From: Siphonobacter curvatus
GTDB taxonomy: Bacteria; Bacteroidota; Bacteroidia; Cytophagales; Spirosomataceae
Length of the DNA: 64,000 bases
Assembly: GCF_002943425.1 (NCBI RefSeq)
Contig: NZ_PTRA01000001.1
Span: 2,790,001-2,854,000 of the forward strand
Direction of reading: 5' to 3'
This document shows positions 1 to 7,553 of this stretch, piece after piece. Numbering within the stretch: the stretch's first letter is position 1; every line of letters starts with the position of its first letter. Below the pieces are notes generated by a model that was not told the DNA's origin, did not search any database, and was given only the letters and a program-made list of their open reading frames with translations. The translations under genes and the position numbers were made by a program.

Positions 1-1
1 T

Positions 2-817
2 CGTGACATCGTCCGGATGGTACACGGCGTCAAATCAGGTCACCCCGGTGGATCATTAGGTTGTACGGACCTGCTGGTGAGTCTGTATTTCAAACACATG
101 GATTTGAAAACCGACGAAAACGGCCAAGTAGTATTTAACATGGACGGAAACGGTGAAGATCTTTTCTTCCTGTCCAACGGTCACATCTCCCCGGTTTTGT
201 ATTCCGTTCTGGCTCATCGCGGCTACTTCCCTCCCGCCGAGCTGGCTACCTTCCGTAAACTCGACTCGCGTTTGCAGGGTCACCCGGCAACGGCCGAGCA
301 TTTGCCCGGTATCCGCATCGCTTCAGGATCGCTGGGTCAGGGTCTTTCGGTAGCCATTGGTACGGCTTTAGGCAAGAAACTTAACGGTGATTCGCATCTC
401 GTGTACGTACTCATGGGCGACGGCGAGCAGCAGGAAGGCCAAATTTGGGAAGCGGCTACGTTTGCTCCCCACCACAAAGTGGACAACCTGATTGCGTTCG
501 TGGATTTCAACGGTCAGCAGATCGACGGTCCGACGGAGAAGGTCATGAACAACCGCGACCTCGGAGCTAAATATGAAGCTTTCGGCTGGACGGTTCTGCA
601 CATGGACGGCAACGATTACGACTCCCTGGATACGGTCCTCAGCGAAGCAAAAGGTCTGACGGGTCAAGGTAAGCCCATCGTGGTCATTACCAAAACCGAA
701 ATGGGTCAGGGTGTTGATTTCATGATGCACACGCACAAGTGGCACGGTACGGCTCCCAACGACGATCAACTTGCGAAAGCCCTCGCCCAACTCCCCGAAA
801 CTTTAGGTGATTACTAA
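2..817 (+). CDS. Transketolase, N-terminal (TPP-binding) subunit, 5'-partial
   Basis: Amino-terminal half of a two-gene transketolase, which moves two-carbon units between sugar phosphates in the cytoplasmic pentose phosphate pathway. The frame is open from base 2, so the first residues lie outside the window; the in-frame ATG at 17 is internal because coding sequence continues upstream (RDIVRM). GHPGGSLG and SNGHISP are present near the N-terminus, and the thiamine diphosphate/Mg signature begins with GDGEQQEGQ (nt 416-442) and ends about 25 residues later at VDFNGQQ. The product stops after about 270 residues, where the PP domain ends, instead of running to about 650 as in one-chain enzymes. 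The next gene supplies the missing pyrimidine-binding and C-terminal domains. Confidence 0.95.
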   Translation, partial: RDIVRMVHGVKSGHPGGSLGCTDLLVSLYFKHMDLKTDENGQVVFNMDGNGEDLFFLSNGHISPVLYSVLAHRGYFPPAELATFRKLDSRLQGHPATAEHLPGIRIASGSLGQGLSVAIGTALGKKLNGDSHLVYVLMGDGEQQEGQIWEAATFAPHHKVDNLIAFVDFNGQQIDGPTEKVMNNRDLGAKYEAFGWTVLHMDGNDYDSLDTVLSEAKGLTGQGKPIVVITKTEMGQGVDFMMHTHKWHGTAPNDDQLAKALAQLPETLGDY

Positions 818-820
818 GTA

Positions 821-939
821 GAGTTTGCCGTTTTGAGTTTTCAGTTTTGAGTTAATGCCGGTATACAAAAACGCTGGGTTAAACCAAGTGATAGCTGGTG
901 TCTGACTTACTGAAAAACGCTAAACACAAAACTCTCAAC
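821..939. repeat. Inverted pair of GAGTTTT-type tracts (copy 1)
   Basis: Left arm 821-853 is built of GAGTTT, GTTTTGAG and TTTTCAG units; right arm 910-939 is built of the complementary CTGAAAA, CTAAAC and AAAACTC units. A spacer of about 55 bases separates them. The pair fills most of the gap between the two transketolase genes and could form a long imperfect stem in the shared transcript. Confidence 0.7.
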
Positions 940-954
940 CAATAACTCATTCCA

Positions 955-1914
955 ATGAAACAATATCCCTATACCGATAAAAAAGATACCCGCTCGGGTT
1001 TTGGAGCGGGCATGACCGAACTGGGTCGTACCAATCCTGACGTCGTAACGCTGTGTGCCGACTTAGTAGGATCGCTCAAAATTGACACGTTCATCCAGGA
1101 AAACCCCGAGCGTTTCTTCCAGTGCGGTATTTCTGAAGCTAACATGATCGGCGTATCCGCAGGTCTGGCCATTACGGGCAAAATTCCCTTTGCAACGACG
1201 TTCGCCAACTTCGGTTCCAGCCGCGTATTCGATCAGGTACGCCAAGCGGTAGCCTATTCCAACAAAAACGTAAAGATCGCCGTCTCACACGCCGGTCTGA
1301 CGCTGGGCGAAGACGGTGCCACGCACCAGGTACTCGAAGATTTAGCCATGATGAAGGCTCTGCCCAACATGACGGTCATCAACCCCTGCGATTACAACCA
1401 GACGAAAGCGGCTACGATTGCTTCAGCCGCCTACGAAGGTCCCGTATACCTGCGTTTTGGTCGTCCGGTGATTCCGGTATTCATTCCCGAAGATATGCCC
1501 TTCGAGATTGGAAAAGCCATCACGCTGAACGAAGGTACGGATGTCAGCATCTTCGCAACCGGTCACCTGGTATGGGAAGCCCTGCAAGCCTGCCAAATGC
1601 TGGAAGAAGAAGGTATTTCGGCCGAAATCATCAACATCCACACCATCAAGCCGCTCGATACGGAAGCCATCCTGGCCTCGGTACAGAAGACGGGTTGCTG
1701 CGTAAGTGCGGAAGAACACCAGGTAAATGGCGGTTTGGGCGAAAGCATTGCTCATACGCTTATTACTAACTACCTAGCTCCGCAGGAATTCGTTGGCGTG
1801 AAAGATACGTTTGGCGAAAGCGGTACGCCCGATGAACTGATGACCAAGTACGGTCTGAAAGCAGCGAACATCGTAGAAGCGGCGAAAAAAGCTATCGCCC
1901 GCAAAACGAAATAA
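955..1914 (+). CDS. Transketolase, C-terminal (Pyr-domain) subunit
   Basis: Carboxy-terminal half of the split transketolase (319 residues). It carries the pyrimidine-binding domain, with the catalytic glutamate expected in GISEANMIG (about residues 58-66) and the following aromatic-rich strand around ATTFANF, then the C-terminal transketolase domain ending in GLKAANIVEAAKKA. The ATG at 955 gives the usual start (MKQYPYTDKKDTRSGFG). It follows the N-terminal subunit on the same strand with a 137 bp gap and ends just before a strong terminator, so the two genes probably form one transcript and one heterotetrameric enzyme. Homologous split pairs include DXS-like enzymes, but the paired subunits and motif set favour transketolase. 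Confidence 0.95.
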   Translation: MKQYPYTDKKDTRSGFGAGMTELGRTNPDVVTLCADLVGSLKIDTFIQENPERFFQCGISEANMIGVSAGLAITGKIPFATTFANFGSSRVFDQVRQAVAYSNKNVKIAVSHAGLTLGEDGATHQVLEDLAMMKALPNMTVINPCDYNQTKAATIASAAYEGPVYLRFGRPVIPVFIPEDMPFEIGKAITLNEGTDVSIFATGHLVWEALQACQMLEEEGISAEIINIHTIKPLDTEAILASVQKTGCCVSAEEHQVNGGLGESIAHTLITNYLAPQEFVGVKDTFGESGTPDELMTKYGLKAANIVEAAKKAIARKTK

Positions 1915-1931
1915 GGTGGCATTATTTCTTA

Positions 1932-1972
1932 AAGGCTAGTCCGAAGACTATTTCGGACTAGCCTTCTTTTTT
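1932..1972 (+). terminator. Intrinsic terminator after the transketolase genes
   Basis: A 14-bp perfect stem (AAGGCTAGTCCGAA paired with TTCGGACTAGCCTT) around a short loop, followed by CTTTTTTG. It closes the transketolase transcript and isolates it from the sigma-factor gene downstream. Confidence 0.92.
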
Positions 1973-2052
1973 GTTGATCCATGAAAAAGACCTATCTCGG
2001 TCGTTTTTTCACTGATTTTAACAATTTGGCCTTCGATTCGGGCTATTGGGGC

Positions 2053-2084
2053 TTGCATTGGAATCTTTCCATTCCCTATACTTG
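2053..2084 (+). promoter_or_regulatory. Candidate promoter of the ECF sigma module
   Basis: TTG at 2053-2055 and TATACTTG at 2077-2084 match the Bacteroidota -33/-7 arrangement (TTG, then TAnnTTTG with one mismatch, 24 bases apart). The expected start of transcription is near 2090, about 27 bases before the chosen ATG. Confidence 0.45.
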
Positions 2085-2116
2085 TTCCCTCATAAGTAGT
2101 ATTGAAAGTAAAATAC

Positions 2117-2656
2117 ATGTCTGATCAGGAACTGTTGGAAAAATTTGCGAATCCGGAAACGCGTAATTACGCGTTCAATCTGTTGATTCGTAAGTACCAG
2201 CATAAAGTATACAGCCTGATTCGGAAGATGGTTATCGATCATTCGGACGCTGATGATCTGACGCAGGAAACGTTCATCAAGGTCTGGCAACACCTGGCTG
2301 AGTTTCGTGGGGATTCGCAACTGTTTACCTGGATTTACCGCATTGCCAGTAATGAAACGTTCAATTTCCTGAATAAAAAACGTCGTCGTTTCTTTCTGCC
2401 CCTGGATGATGTTGACTACGAATTGGAAGCGAAAATTGATGCTGATCCCCAACTTTCCGGGGATGAGATTCAGAATAAATTACAAAAAGCCATCCTTCGC
2501 CTGCCCGAAAAACAACGCCTGGTTTTTCACTTACGATACTACGACGAAATGCCCTACGAGCAAATGTCCGAAGTAACCGGGACTTCCGAAGGAGCCCTGA
2601 AAGCCTCGTATCACCACGCCGTACGAAAAATTGAAGAATTTTTAAACGGAAATTAA
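2117..2656 (+). CDS. RNA polymerase ECF sigma factor (RpoE-like)
   Basis: Extracytoplasmic-function sigma factor of 179 residues. Region 2 spans about residues 20-90, including DHSDADDLTQETFIKVW, and region 4 with its helix-turn-helix spans about 120-175, including LPEKQRLVFHLRYYDEM and the recognition stretch TGTSEGALKASYHHA. The ATG at 2117 begins MSDQELL; an upstream in-frame TTG at 2102 is less likely. The next two genes encode a small single-span membrane protein and a periplasmic Spy-like protein, an arrangement often seen with Bacteroidota ECF factors, suggesting a signal from the envelope. No classical zinc-binding anti-sigma gene is adjacent. Confidence 0.93.
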   Translation: MSDQELLEKFANPETRNYAFNLLIRKYQHKVYSLIRKMVIDHSDADDLTQETFIKVWQHLAEFRGDSQLFTWIYRIASNETFNFLNKKRRRFFLPLDDVDYELEAKIDADPQLSGDEIQNKLQKAILRLPEKQRLVFHLRYYDEMPYEQMSEVTGTSEGALKASYHHAVRKIEEFLNGN

Positions 2657-2755
2657 ACTTTGCCGGGGCGAACTGTTCCAAGTTTCGAGTAAGCAATAAA
2701 CTGATCCTCAATGTTTTTTGAATAGTACAGTTTGTTGATTTTATAGGACGAAGAG

Positions 2756-3202
2756 ATGGAAAACAAAAAAATAAAACTGGAAGACATTCCGAAAATTAAC
2801 CCCTACTCTGCTCCTGATCCGTATTTCGACGACCTGCCGCAGCGTATCCAGGCTCGCATTCACGAACAACGGACACCCGAACGCGTATGGTCTCTGAACT
2901 GGTCCTGGCGACGGAGCTGGTTGTCGGCGGGAGCCGCGGCGGCGGTGGCCGTACTGATGTACGTCAGCTGGCCCGTACGGCAGGATTCCATCGGCGTAGA
3001 AACGCTGAGTCAGGTAGCTTCCGAAGATATTGTCCAGTATCTCCAGCAGCAGCCAAATGTTTCGGTACAGGACTTGTCCGAGTCGCCCAAAAACCGGCCC
3101 CTCATCGACAGCCTCAGTACCCAACCTCTGCAAAACCTGAAAGCGTCGAAGAAAGATATTCTGGATCAGATTCCGCTGGAAGATTTGGAAGATTTAATTT
3201 AG
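2756..3202 (+). CDS. Small single-span membrane protein, possible anti-sigma factor
   Basis: A 148-residue protein of unassigned family. The cytoplasmic N-terminus (about 60 residues) has a PYSAPDPYFDDLPQRIQARI motif, a pattern I recognise from many Bacteroidota proteins encoded beside sigma factors. A single hydrophobic span (about 61-75, AGAAAAVAVLMYVSW) follows, then a polar, acidic C-terminal part ending in leucine/aspartate-rich sequence. There is no HxxxCxxC zinc anti-sigma motif. Its place 99 bp after an ECF sigma gene and 49 bp before a periplasmic Spy-like gene suggests that it holds or regulates the sigma factor. That role is inferred from context only. Confidence 0.8.
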   Translation: MENKKIKLEDIPKINPYSAPDPYFDDLPQRIQARIHEQRTPERVWSLNWSWRRSWLSAGAAAAVAVLMYVSWPVRQDSIGVETLSQVASEDIVQYLQQQPNVSVQDLSESPKNRPLIDSLSTQPLQNLKASKKDILDQIPLEDLEDLI

Positions 3203-3251
3203 TACCATGCACCTACCCAATCGTTTGAACGATTGTTTTTTAAGAAAACGT

Positions 3252-3722
3252 ATGAAATTCTGGATCACTGGTAGTTTGTTTTTCTTGCTGACGGTAGTTT
3301 CCTACGCCCAGCAGCCTGCCAAAGAAGGCCAACCTAATAAGGAAGGTCAGCAACGCATCCGGGCCGCCAAAATTACCTGGATTACGAACCGGTTGAACCT
3401 GACACCTGATCAGGCTAAAGATTTTTGGCCGCTCTTTAATGAATGTGAAGATAAAAAACGGGAGATCCGTCACCGGCTGCGTCGGCTTAACGGAGAAACC
3501 AATAATTTGAACGCCAGCGACGAAACCATTCGTAAGAATTTGAAAGAAGTACTGGACCTGCGGCAACAGGAAGTAGACCTCGAACGCGAGTACCAGACGA
3601 AATACCTGAAAGTTCTGAATGTGAAACAGTTATCAGAATTGTACAAAGCGGATCAGCGATTTACCCAGATGTTGATCGAACGGTTAAATAACCGCCCTCA
3701 TAAGGAACAGGATCAGCATTAA
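3252..3722 (+). CDS. Periplasmic Spy/CpxP-like protein (ECF sigma sensor type)
   Basis: A 156-residue exported protein. The ATG at 3252 gives a clean signal peptide (MKFWITGSLFFLLTVVSYAQ) with cleavage after YAQ; an ATG at 3207 would add 15 charged residues before it and is less likely. The mature part is almost entirely helical and charged, with LNLTPDQAKDFWPLFNE resembling the LTxxQ motif of Spy/CpxP chaperones, then a long Arg/Glu-rich coiled-coil-like region. It is the third gene of the sigma module. Known Spy/CpxP proteins bind misfolded periplasmic proteins and tune envelope-stress signalling, so a sensor or chaperone role here is plausible. Confidence 0.85.
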   Translation: MKFWITGSLFFLLTVVSYAQQPAKEGQPNKEGQQRIRAAKITWITNRLNLTPDQAKDFWPLFNECEDKKREIRHRLRRLNGETNNLNASDETIRKNLKEVLDLRQQEVDLEREYQTKYLKVLNVKQLSELYKADQRFTQMLIERLNNRPHKEQDQH

Positions 3723-3740
3723 GCATACTCCATTTCGAGA

Positions 3741-3773
3741 AACAACGCATCAAAACTGGTGCGTTGTTTTTTT
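3741..3773 (+). terminator. Intrinsic terminator of the sigma module
   Basis: AACAACGCA pairs with TGCGTTGTT around a 10-base loop and runs into seven T residues. Confidence 0.88.
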
Positions 3774-3959
3774 ATGCCGTTCGAACTCAATACCTTACTA
3801 GCTGATCAATGCGTTCAAAAAGAACGGTCATTTTTTCAGTATACCAAGTCCGCTGGCACAAAACTTTCGTTCGTATTGATCAAATAAGCTGTTTAACCAT
3901 TCGTTTGTTCACCTATGTATCAGATCCCAGTAAAGTCCTATTTTAAATCCTTCAATCCT

Positions 3960-4613
3960 ATGCGTGCGTTCGTGCTGGCCCTGTGTCTCTGCTGGGCGGG
4001 CAGTGTATCTGCTCAACGAGAAAATATTTCTCTGGGACCCATGATCGGTGGATCATACTCCACCCTAACGAATACGCCGGAAGGTGTTCAAAACAAGTAC
4101 AAAGTTGGTCCGTCGGCGGGTGTTTTCATCAACTATAGTATCAAAGAGCACTTTGGTTTAACGGCCAACGTCTTATACTCCCGCTGGGGTACCGACTACG
4201 AAAGTTTCAACAACAGTACCAATGGAGCCTTCAAACTGAACCTGGACTACATTCACGTTCCAGTCTTGGCTACGTATTACTTCGGCAACGATATGGGTCC
4301 TGGAGCCATTCGTCCCAAGTTGTTTCTGGGGCCTTCCGTTAGCTTCATGGTCAGTAATAATGGCCTCGTTAACCAAAATTTTCAGAAAATTGACGTGGGA
4401 GCTACGGGTGGAGTAGGTATCAACATTGGTCTGGCTAAGCAACAGTGGATCAACGTGGACGTTCGTTATAACCTCGGGTTCAGTCAGGTCTACAAAAATG
4501 TACCGGGCTACGAGAATATCCACAACCAGTCCTTCTCGCTCAACGTAGGCTACAGCTTCCCCGTGGGCCAGTACGATAAGGGTAGTAACAAATTCAGCGG
4601 TAGACGACGCTAA
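3960..4613 (+). CDS. Outer membrane beta-barrel protein (PorT-like family)
   Basis: A 217-residue exported protein. From the ATG at 3960 the signal peptide reads MRAFVLALCLCWAGSVSAQ. A possible ATG at 3915 adds 15 residues, but lies only a few bases after a TTCGTTTG box (about 3900) that looks like the -7 element, so 3960 is preferred. The mature protein alternates aromatic and polar residues in strands typical of the OMP_b-brl_2 family (FGLTANVLYSRWGTDY, NLDYIHVPVLATYYFG, QSFSLNVGYSFPVG). The central YIHVPVLATYYF strand is characteristic of PorT-like barrels. It follows the sigma/Spy module on the same strand but after a terminator, so it may be regulated separately. Substrate unknown. Confidence 0.85.
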   Translation: MRAFVLALCLCWAGSVSAQRENISLGPMIGGSYSTLTNTPEGVQNKYKVGPSAGVFINYSIKEHFGLTANVLYSRWGTDYESFNNSTNGAFKLNLDYIHVPVLATYYFGNDMGPGAIRPKLFLGPSVSFMVSNNGLVNQNFQKIDVGATGGVGINIGLAKQQWINVDVRYNLGFSQVYKNVPGYENIHNQSFSLNVGYSFPVGQYDKGSNKFSGRRR

Positions 4614-4635
4614 GTCGACAATCCCTGGAAAATAC

Positions 4636-4668
4636 AAAGGCCGGACTATTTGTCCGGCCTTTATTTAT
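4636..4668. terminator. Hairpin terminator between convergent genes
   Basis: AAAGGCCGGAC pairs with GTCCGGCCTTT around TATTT, with T-rich sequence on the right and A-rich on the left. It probably ends transcripts of both the barrel gene and yqgE. Confidence 0.88.
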
Positions 4669-4687
4669 GCCCTACAAACGCTGAAAT

Positions 4688-5281
4688 CTAATTCAATCGG
4701 GGATCCGTCGGATAATGGGACAGCACCCGGTACGCTCCTCCCATATCCCGCAAGGTCGATCGCCAGAGCTGGTCCGTCGGACAATCAAAGAGCTGGCCAG
4801 GGCGGGTGTTGGAAACGATCCAGGAATCCCGGTTCAGCTCATCGTTTAGTTGGCCTTCTCCCCAGCCCGAGTACCCAATAAAAAAGCGGATATCTCCAGC
4901 GGGTAACGATCCCAGATTGAGCAGTTTCTTGATCTGTTCAAAGTCACCACTCCAGTACAGACCGTCCTGCAATTCCGTTGAACCTTCGATCAAATCCGGG
5001 CGGCGGTGAATGTAATGCAGCGTATTTTTCTCAACGGGTCCACCCACAAAGAGCGGTACGTCAGGATAGATATCGTCTTCAATCACATCATCCAGCAGCA
5101 ACTCCGTCGTTTGAGTCAAAACCAGCCCAAAAGTCCCTTGCTCATTGTGTTCACAAATCAGTACTACACTCCGCTCAAAATTTTCATCACCCAAAAACGG
5201 TTCAGCTAACAACAAACTGCCTCGGGTCACCTTCATTTGAGCATTGTTTTTTCCTGGAAGAAAGTCGCTCAATTCTCTCAT
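4688..5281 (-). CDS. YqgE/AlgH family protein (UPF0301)
   Basis: A 197-residue cytoplasmic protein of the YqgE/AlgH family. Family hallmarks are present: KVTRGSLLLAEPFLGDENFERSVVLICEHNEQGTFGLVLTQ near the N-terminus, the FVGGPVEKNTLHYIH strand, and IRFFIGYSGWGEGQLNDEL near residue 140. Length and order of motifs match the family. AlgH was described as a regulator of alginate synthesis in Pseudomonas, but the biochemical role of the family is unsettled. Transcribed alone toward the terminator at 4636-4668. Confidence 0.93.
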   Translation of the reverse strand: MRELSDFLPGKNNAQMKVTRGSLLLAEPFLGDENFERSVVLICEHNEQGTFGLVLTQTTELLLDDVIEDDIYPDVPLFVGGPVEKNTLHYIHRRPDLIEGSTELQDGLYWSGDFEQIKKLLNLGSLPAGDIRFFIGYSGWGEGQLNDELNRDSWIVSNTRPGQLFDCPTDQLWRSTLRDMGGAYRVLSHYPTDPRLN

Positions 5282-5417
5282 GGTCAGACTATTTGAAAAT
5301 CGTTGGATAAAGCTGCTAAGAGCAAGATAAACGATTTTTCTTCACAAACCAGCTTCTTTTCGAGAAAAAAACTACCTTTTTAAATATTTTTTACGCTTTT
5401 ACCTGCATTTCCTTCGG

Positions 5418-6176
5418 TTACCAGATTTCCACGCCTTTGTGATGATACGGTTCAAGTTGCTCCGTTGTCATGGCCGAAGAGGTTATGAGCAGGTCCAGGG
5501 CTTCGTAGGGACATACCCGGCACGTATCGGCCGTATCGAATTTATCCCGCCAGGCCGTCGCAATGACTTTTTGGGATACTTCTACCATTTTCTGTTTCAG
5601 CAAGGCTTCTTCCCAATACGGCGTCGTTACCCCCAACTCGTGATGAATGGAACATACGCCCACGATGCAAAAGTCCGGCCGTAACTGTTCGAGCGTATGC
5701 ATGACCCCAGCCCCCAGGGTGACCTGAGCCCGCTTGTAAACCCATCCTCCCATTAGGTGTACTTCCACGGAAGGATGCTCGCTAAGAATTTGGGCAATGG
5801 CCAAACTGTTGGTAAAAATCTGGGCATTCAGGTCCGTTGGGAGCCTTTGAGCAATGACCATGTTGGTGGAACCATTGTCCAGAATAATTGTCTGCCCATC
5901 CTTAAACAATGCGGTAGCTTTCCGGGCAATTTCTTCCTTCTCGTGCTGGGCGTAGGCAATGCGTTCGGTCATCTTGAGCGGAGCCGGTGCCCGGGGTACG
6001 CTGGGAATGGCTCCGCCGTGTACTTTCTTGAGTAAACCCTCTTCCGCCAGTTCATTGAGATCCCGACGAACGGTATCATCCGAAACTTTTAATTCCTGGC
6101 TTAATTCCACCGAACTTACCCGCTGGTGCTGCGTCAGTTTCTGAAGAATGTATTGGAGGCGTTCTTCGCGAAGCAT
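5418..6176 (-). CDS. DeoR/GlpR-family transcriptional regulator
   Basis: A repressor of about 252 residues. The N-terminal winged helix-turn-helix (LQKLTQHQRVSSVELSQELKVSDDTVRRDLNELAEEG, then the wing KVHGGAI) is the DeoR signature, and the C-terminal sugar-phosphate sensor fold has DNGSTN and GGWVYKRAQVTLGAG. The ATG at 6176 (MLREERL) is chosen over one at 6203, because a TATCTTTG -7 box on the minus strand occupies 6208-6201 and would overlap the longer start. It lies divergently next to a HAD phosphatase / nucleotidase / MFS operon, which it probably controls in response to a phosphorylated sugar. Confidence 0.92.
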   Translation of the reverse strand: MLREERLQYILQKLTQHQRVSSVELSQELKVSDDTVRRDLNELAEEGLLKKVHGGAIPSVPRAPAPLKMTERIAYAQHEKEEIARKATALFKDGQTIILDNGSTNMVIAQRLPTDLNAQIFTNSLAIAQILSEHPSVEVHLMGGWVYKRAQVTLGAGVMHTLEQLRPDFCIVGVCSIHHELGVTTPYWEEALLKQKMVEVSQKVIATAWRDKFDTADTCRVCPYEALDLLITSSAMTTEQLEPYHHKGVEIW

Positions 6177-6200
6177 TTCGTTTTTTTTCGTTTTATAACG

Positions 6201-6208
6201 CAAAGATA
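6201..6208 (-). promoter_or_regulatory. -7 promoter box of the DeoR gene
   Basis: TATCTTTG read on the minus strand, an exact match to TAnnTTTG. Transcription would begin around 6195, about 20 bases before the ATG at 6176. The flanking sequence 6209-6230 contains inverted TAATC/GATTA elements that could serve as operator for the divergent genes. Confidence 0.5.
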
Positions 6209-6272
6209 ATCTTAATCATGCGGATTATTTCGGTTTTTTACCGAATTTTGCAACATCACTAGCAATTAGCCT

Positions 6273-6962
6273 ATGAAATTGGTCATTTTTGATATGGATG
6301 GCGTACTCGTGGACAGCGAGCCGATTTACCATCATTTTCACCCCTATTTTTTTGAAAACCATTTGGGTATTCCCCTGACGCAGGAAGAAGTGGATGGCCT
6401 GACCGGTGTCGCTTCCCGTGAGATTTACAGTCGCTACAAAGCCCTGTATCCCAACCAGTTGCCTAATGCTCCGGAAGTATACGTGGAGCAGGAATACGAC
6501 CTGCTGATGGAGAAATTTGCGGCTCTCGAGCCCTTTCCCGTCATTCAGGGTATTCCCGAATTGCTGACCACCTTACAGGAGCAGGGGTTTAGAAGGTGCG
6601 TATCCTCCTCCAACCAGCGACGCATGGTGAATCTGTGCCTGGAGCGTTCGGGTTTGAAAAGCTATTTCGAGAACGTGTACAACGGCGAAGACGTTGCCCG
6701 GGCGAAACCCGATCCCGAGATTTTTATCAAGCAAAGTGTGTATTTTGGCGTAGCACCCGAGGAATGTCTGGTCATTGAAGATTCAACGAATGGATGCCGG
6801 GCCGCCAAGGCTGCTGGTATGCCCTGCGTCGGGTACGTCAATCCTAACTCGGGCAATCAGGATTTATCGCTGGCCGACTGGAAAATTGATGCCTGGGATA
6901 CAGCAGGTATTACAAAGTTATTAACCATTTTAAAAGCCACGAACCTGGAAACGGTTCGCTAA
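6273..6962 (+). CDS. HAD-superfamily sugar phosphatase / beta-phosphoglucomutase-like protein
   Basis: A 229-residue cytoplasmic HAD hydrolase. Motif I is FDMDGVLVDSEP, with nucleophile Asp7 and acid/base Asp9. A helical cap follows (residues about 18-85), then motif II around CVSSSNQR, the motif III lysine in RAKPDPEIF, and motif IV VIEDSTNG. This layout is shared by beta-phosphoglucomutases and small sugar-phosphate phosphatases, so the substrate cannot be told from sequence alone. It starts an operon with a nucleotidase gene (7 bp downstream) and an MFS transporter, and lies divergent from a DeoR regulator. Confidence 0.9.
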   Translation: MKLVIFDMDGVLVDSEPIYHHFHPYFFENHLGIPLTQEEVDGLTGVASREIYSRYKALYPNQLPNAPEVYVEQEYDLLMEKFAALEPFPVIQGIPELLTTLQEQGFRRCVSSSNQRRMVNLCLERSGLKSYFENVYNGEDVARAKPDPEIFIKQSVYFGVAPEECLVIEDSTNGCRAAKAAGMPCVGYVNPNSGNQDLSLADWKIDAWDTAGITKLLTILKATNLETVR

Positions 6963-6969
6963 GAAACGA

Positions 6970-7512
6970 ATGAAACGTATTTTGATTGACATGGACGATG
7001 TGCTGGCGGATGCTTCCGGCCGTTTTGTGGAATATTGCGTAAATCGGCTGGGACGATCCGTTACAAAAGATTTATTGAAAGGTCCTAACTGGGCGGCGGC
7101 TGTAGACATTCACGCAGATACGGTAAAAAGCTGGGTACACGAACCCGGCTTTTTCCGGGGTATGACCGTCATGCCCGACGCTCAGGAAGTGGTAAAAAAG
7201 CTTATGGAACAGTATGAAGTGTTCATCGTTTCAGCAGCGATTGAGTTCCCGAACTCTCTGAAAGAAAAAGTCGAGTGGCTGGCTGAATACTTTCCTTTCA
7301 TCGATTGGCGGTACATTGTTCTCTGTGGACACAAATGGATGATTGACGGCGATTATCTCATCGACGATCATGAGAAAAATTTGAGTACCTTTCGTGGTAC
7401 GCCGATTTTATTTGATGCTCCGCACAACCAAACCTTAGAAGGCTACCAACGCGTGCAAACCTGGCGGGACGTTGAACGCCTGCTGTTGCCGGAGCTGTTA
7501 CCGAATCCATAA
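6970..7512 (+). CDS. 5'(3')-deoxyribonucleotidase-like HAD phosphatase (NT5C family)
   Basis: A 180-residue member of the 5' nucleotidase, deoxy (pyrimidine) cytosolic type C family. Motif I is IDMDDVLADASG (Asp7, Asp9). Motif II is the serine of FIVSAAIEFP, and the C-terminal acidic motif is LIDDHEKNL. Known members remove phosphate from deoxyribonucleoside monophosphates; many bacterial members are uncharacterised. It begins 7 bp after the preceding HAD gene, implying translational coupling, and is followed by an MFS gene. Two phosphatases and a transporter under a DeoR neighbour suggest salvage or detoxification of a sugar- or nucleoside-phosphate. Confidence 0.88.
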   Translation: MKRILIDMDDVLADASGRFVEYCVNRLGRSVTKDLLKGPNWAAAVDIHADTVKSWVHEPGFFRGMTVMPDAQEVVKKLMEQYEVFIVSAAIEFPNSLKEKVEWLAEYFPFIDWRYIVLCGHKWMIDGDYLIDDHEKNLSTFRGTPILFDAPHNQTLEGYQRVQTWRDVERLLLPELLPNP

Positions 7513-7553
7513 CCCCAGGCAAGTCCGGATAGCCCAAAACGAACGCTTACTTT

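Noticed and set aside
4173-4637. Open frame opposite the outer membrane barrel gene
   Set aside because: Mirror of the barrel coding sequence; no start context or motif of its own.
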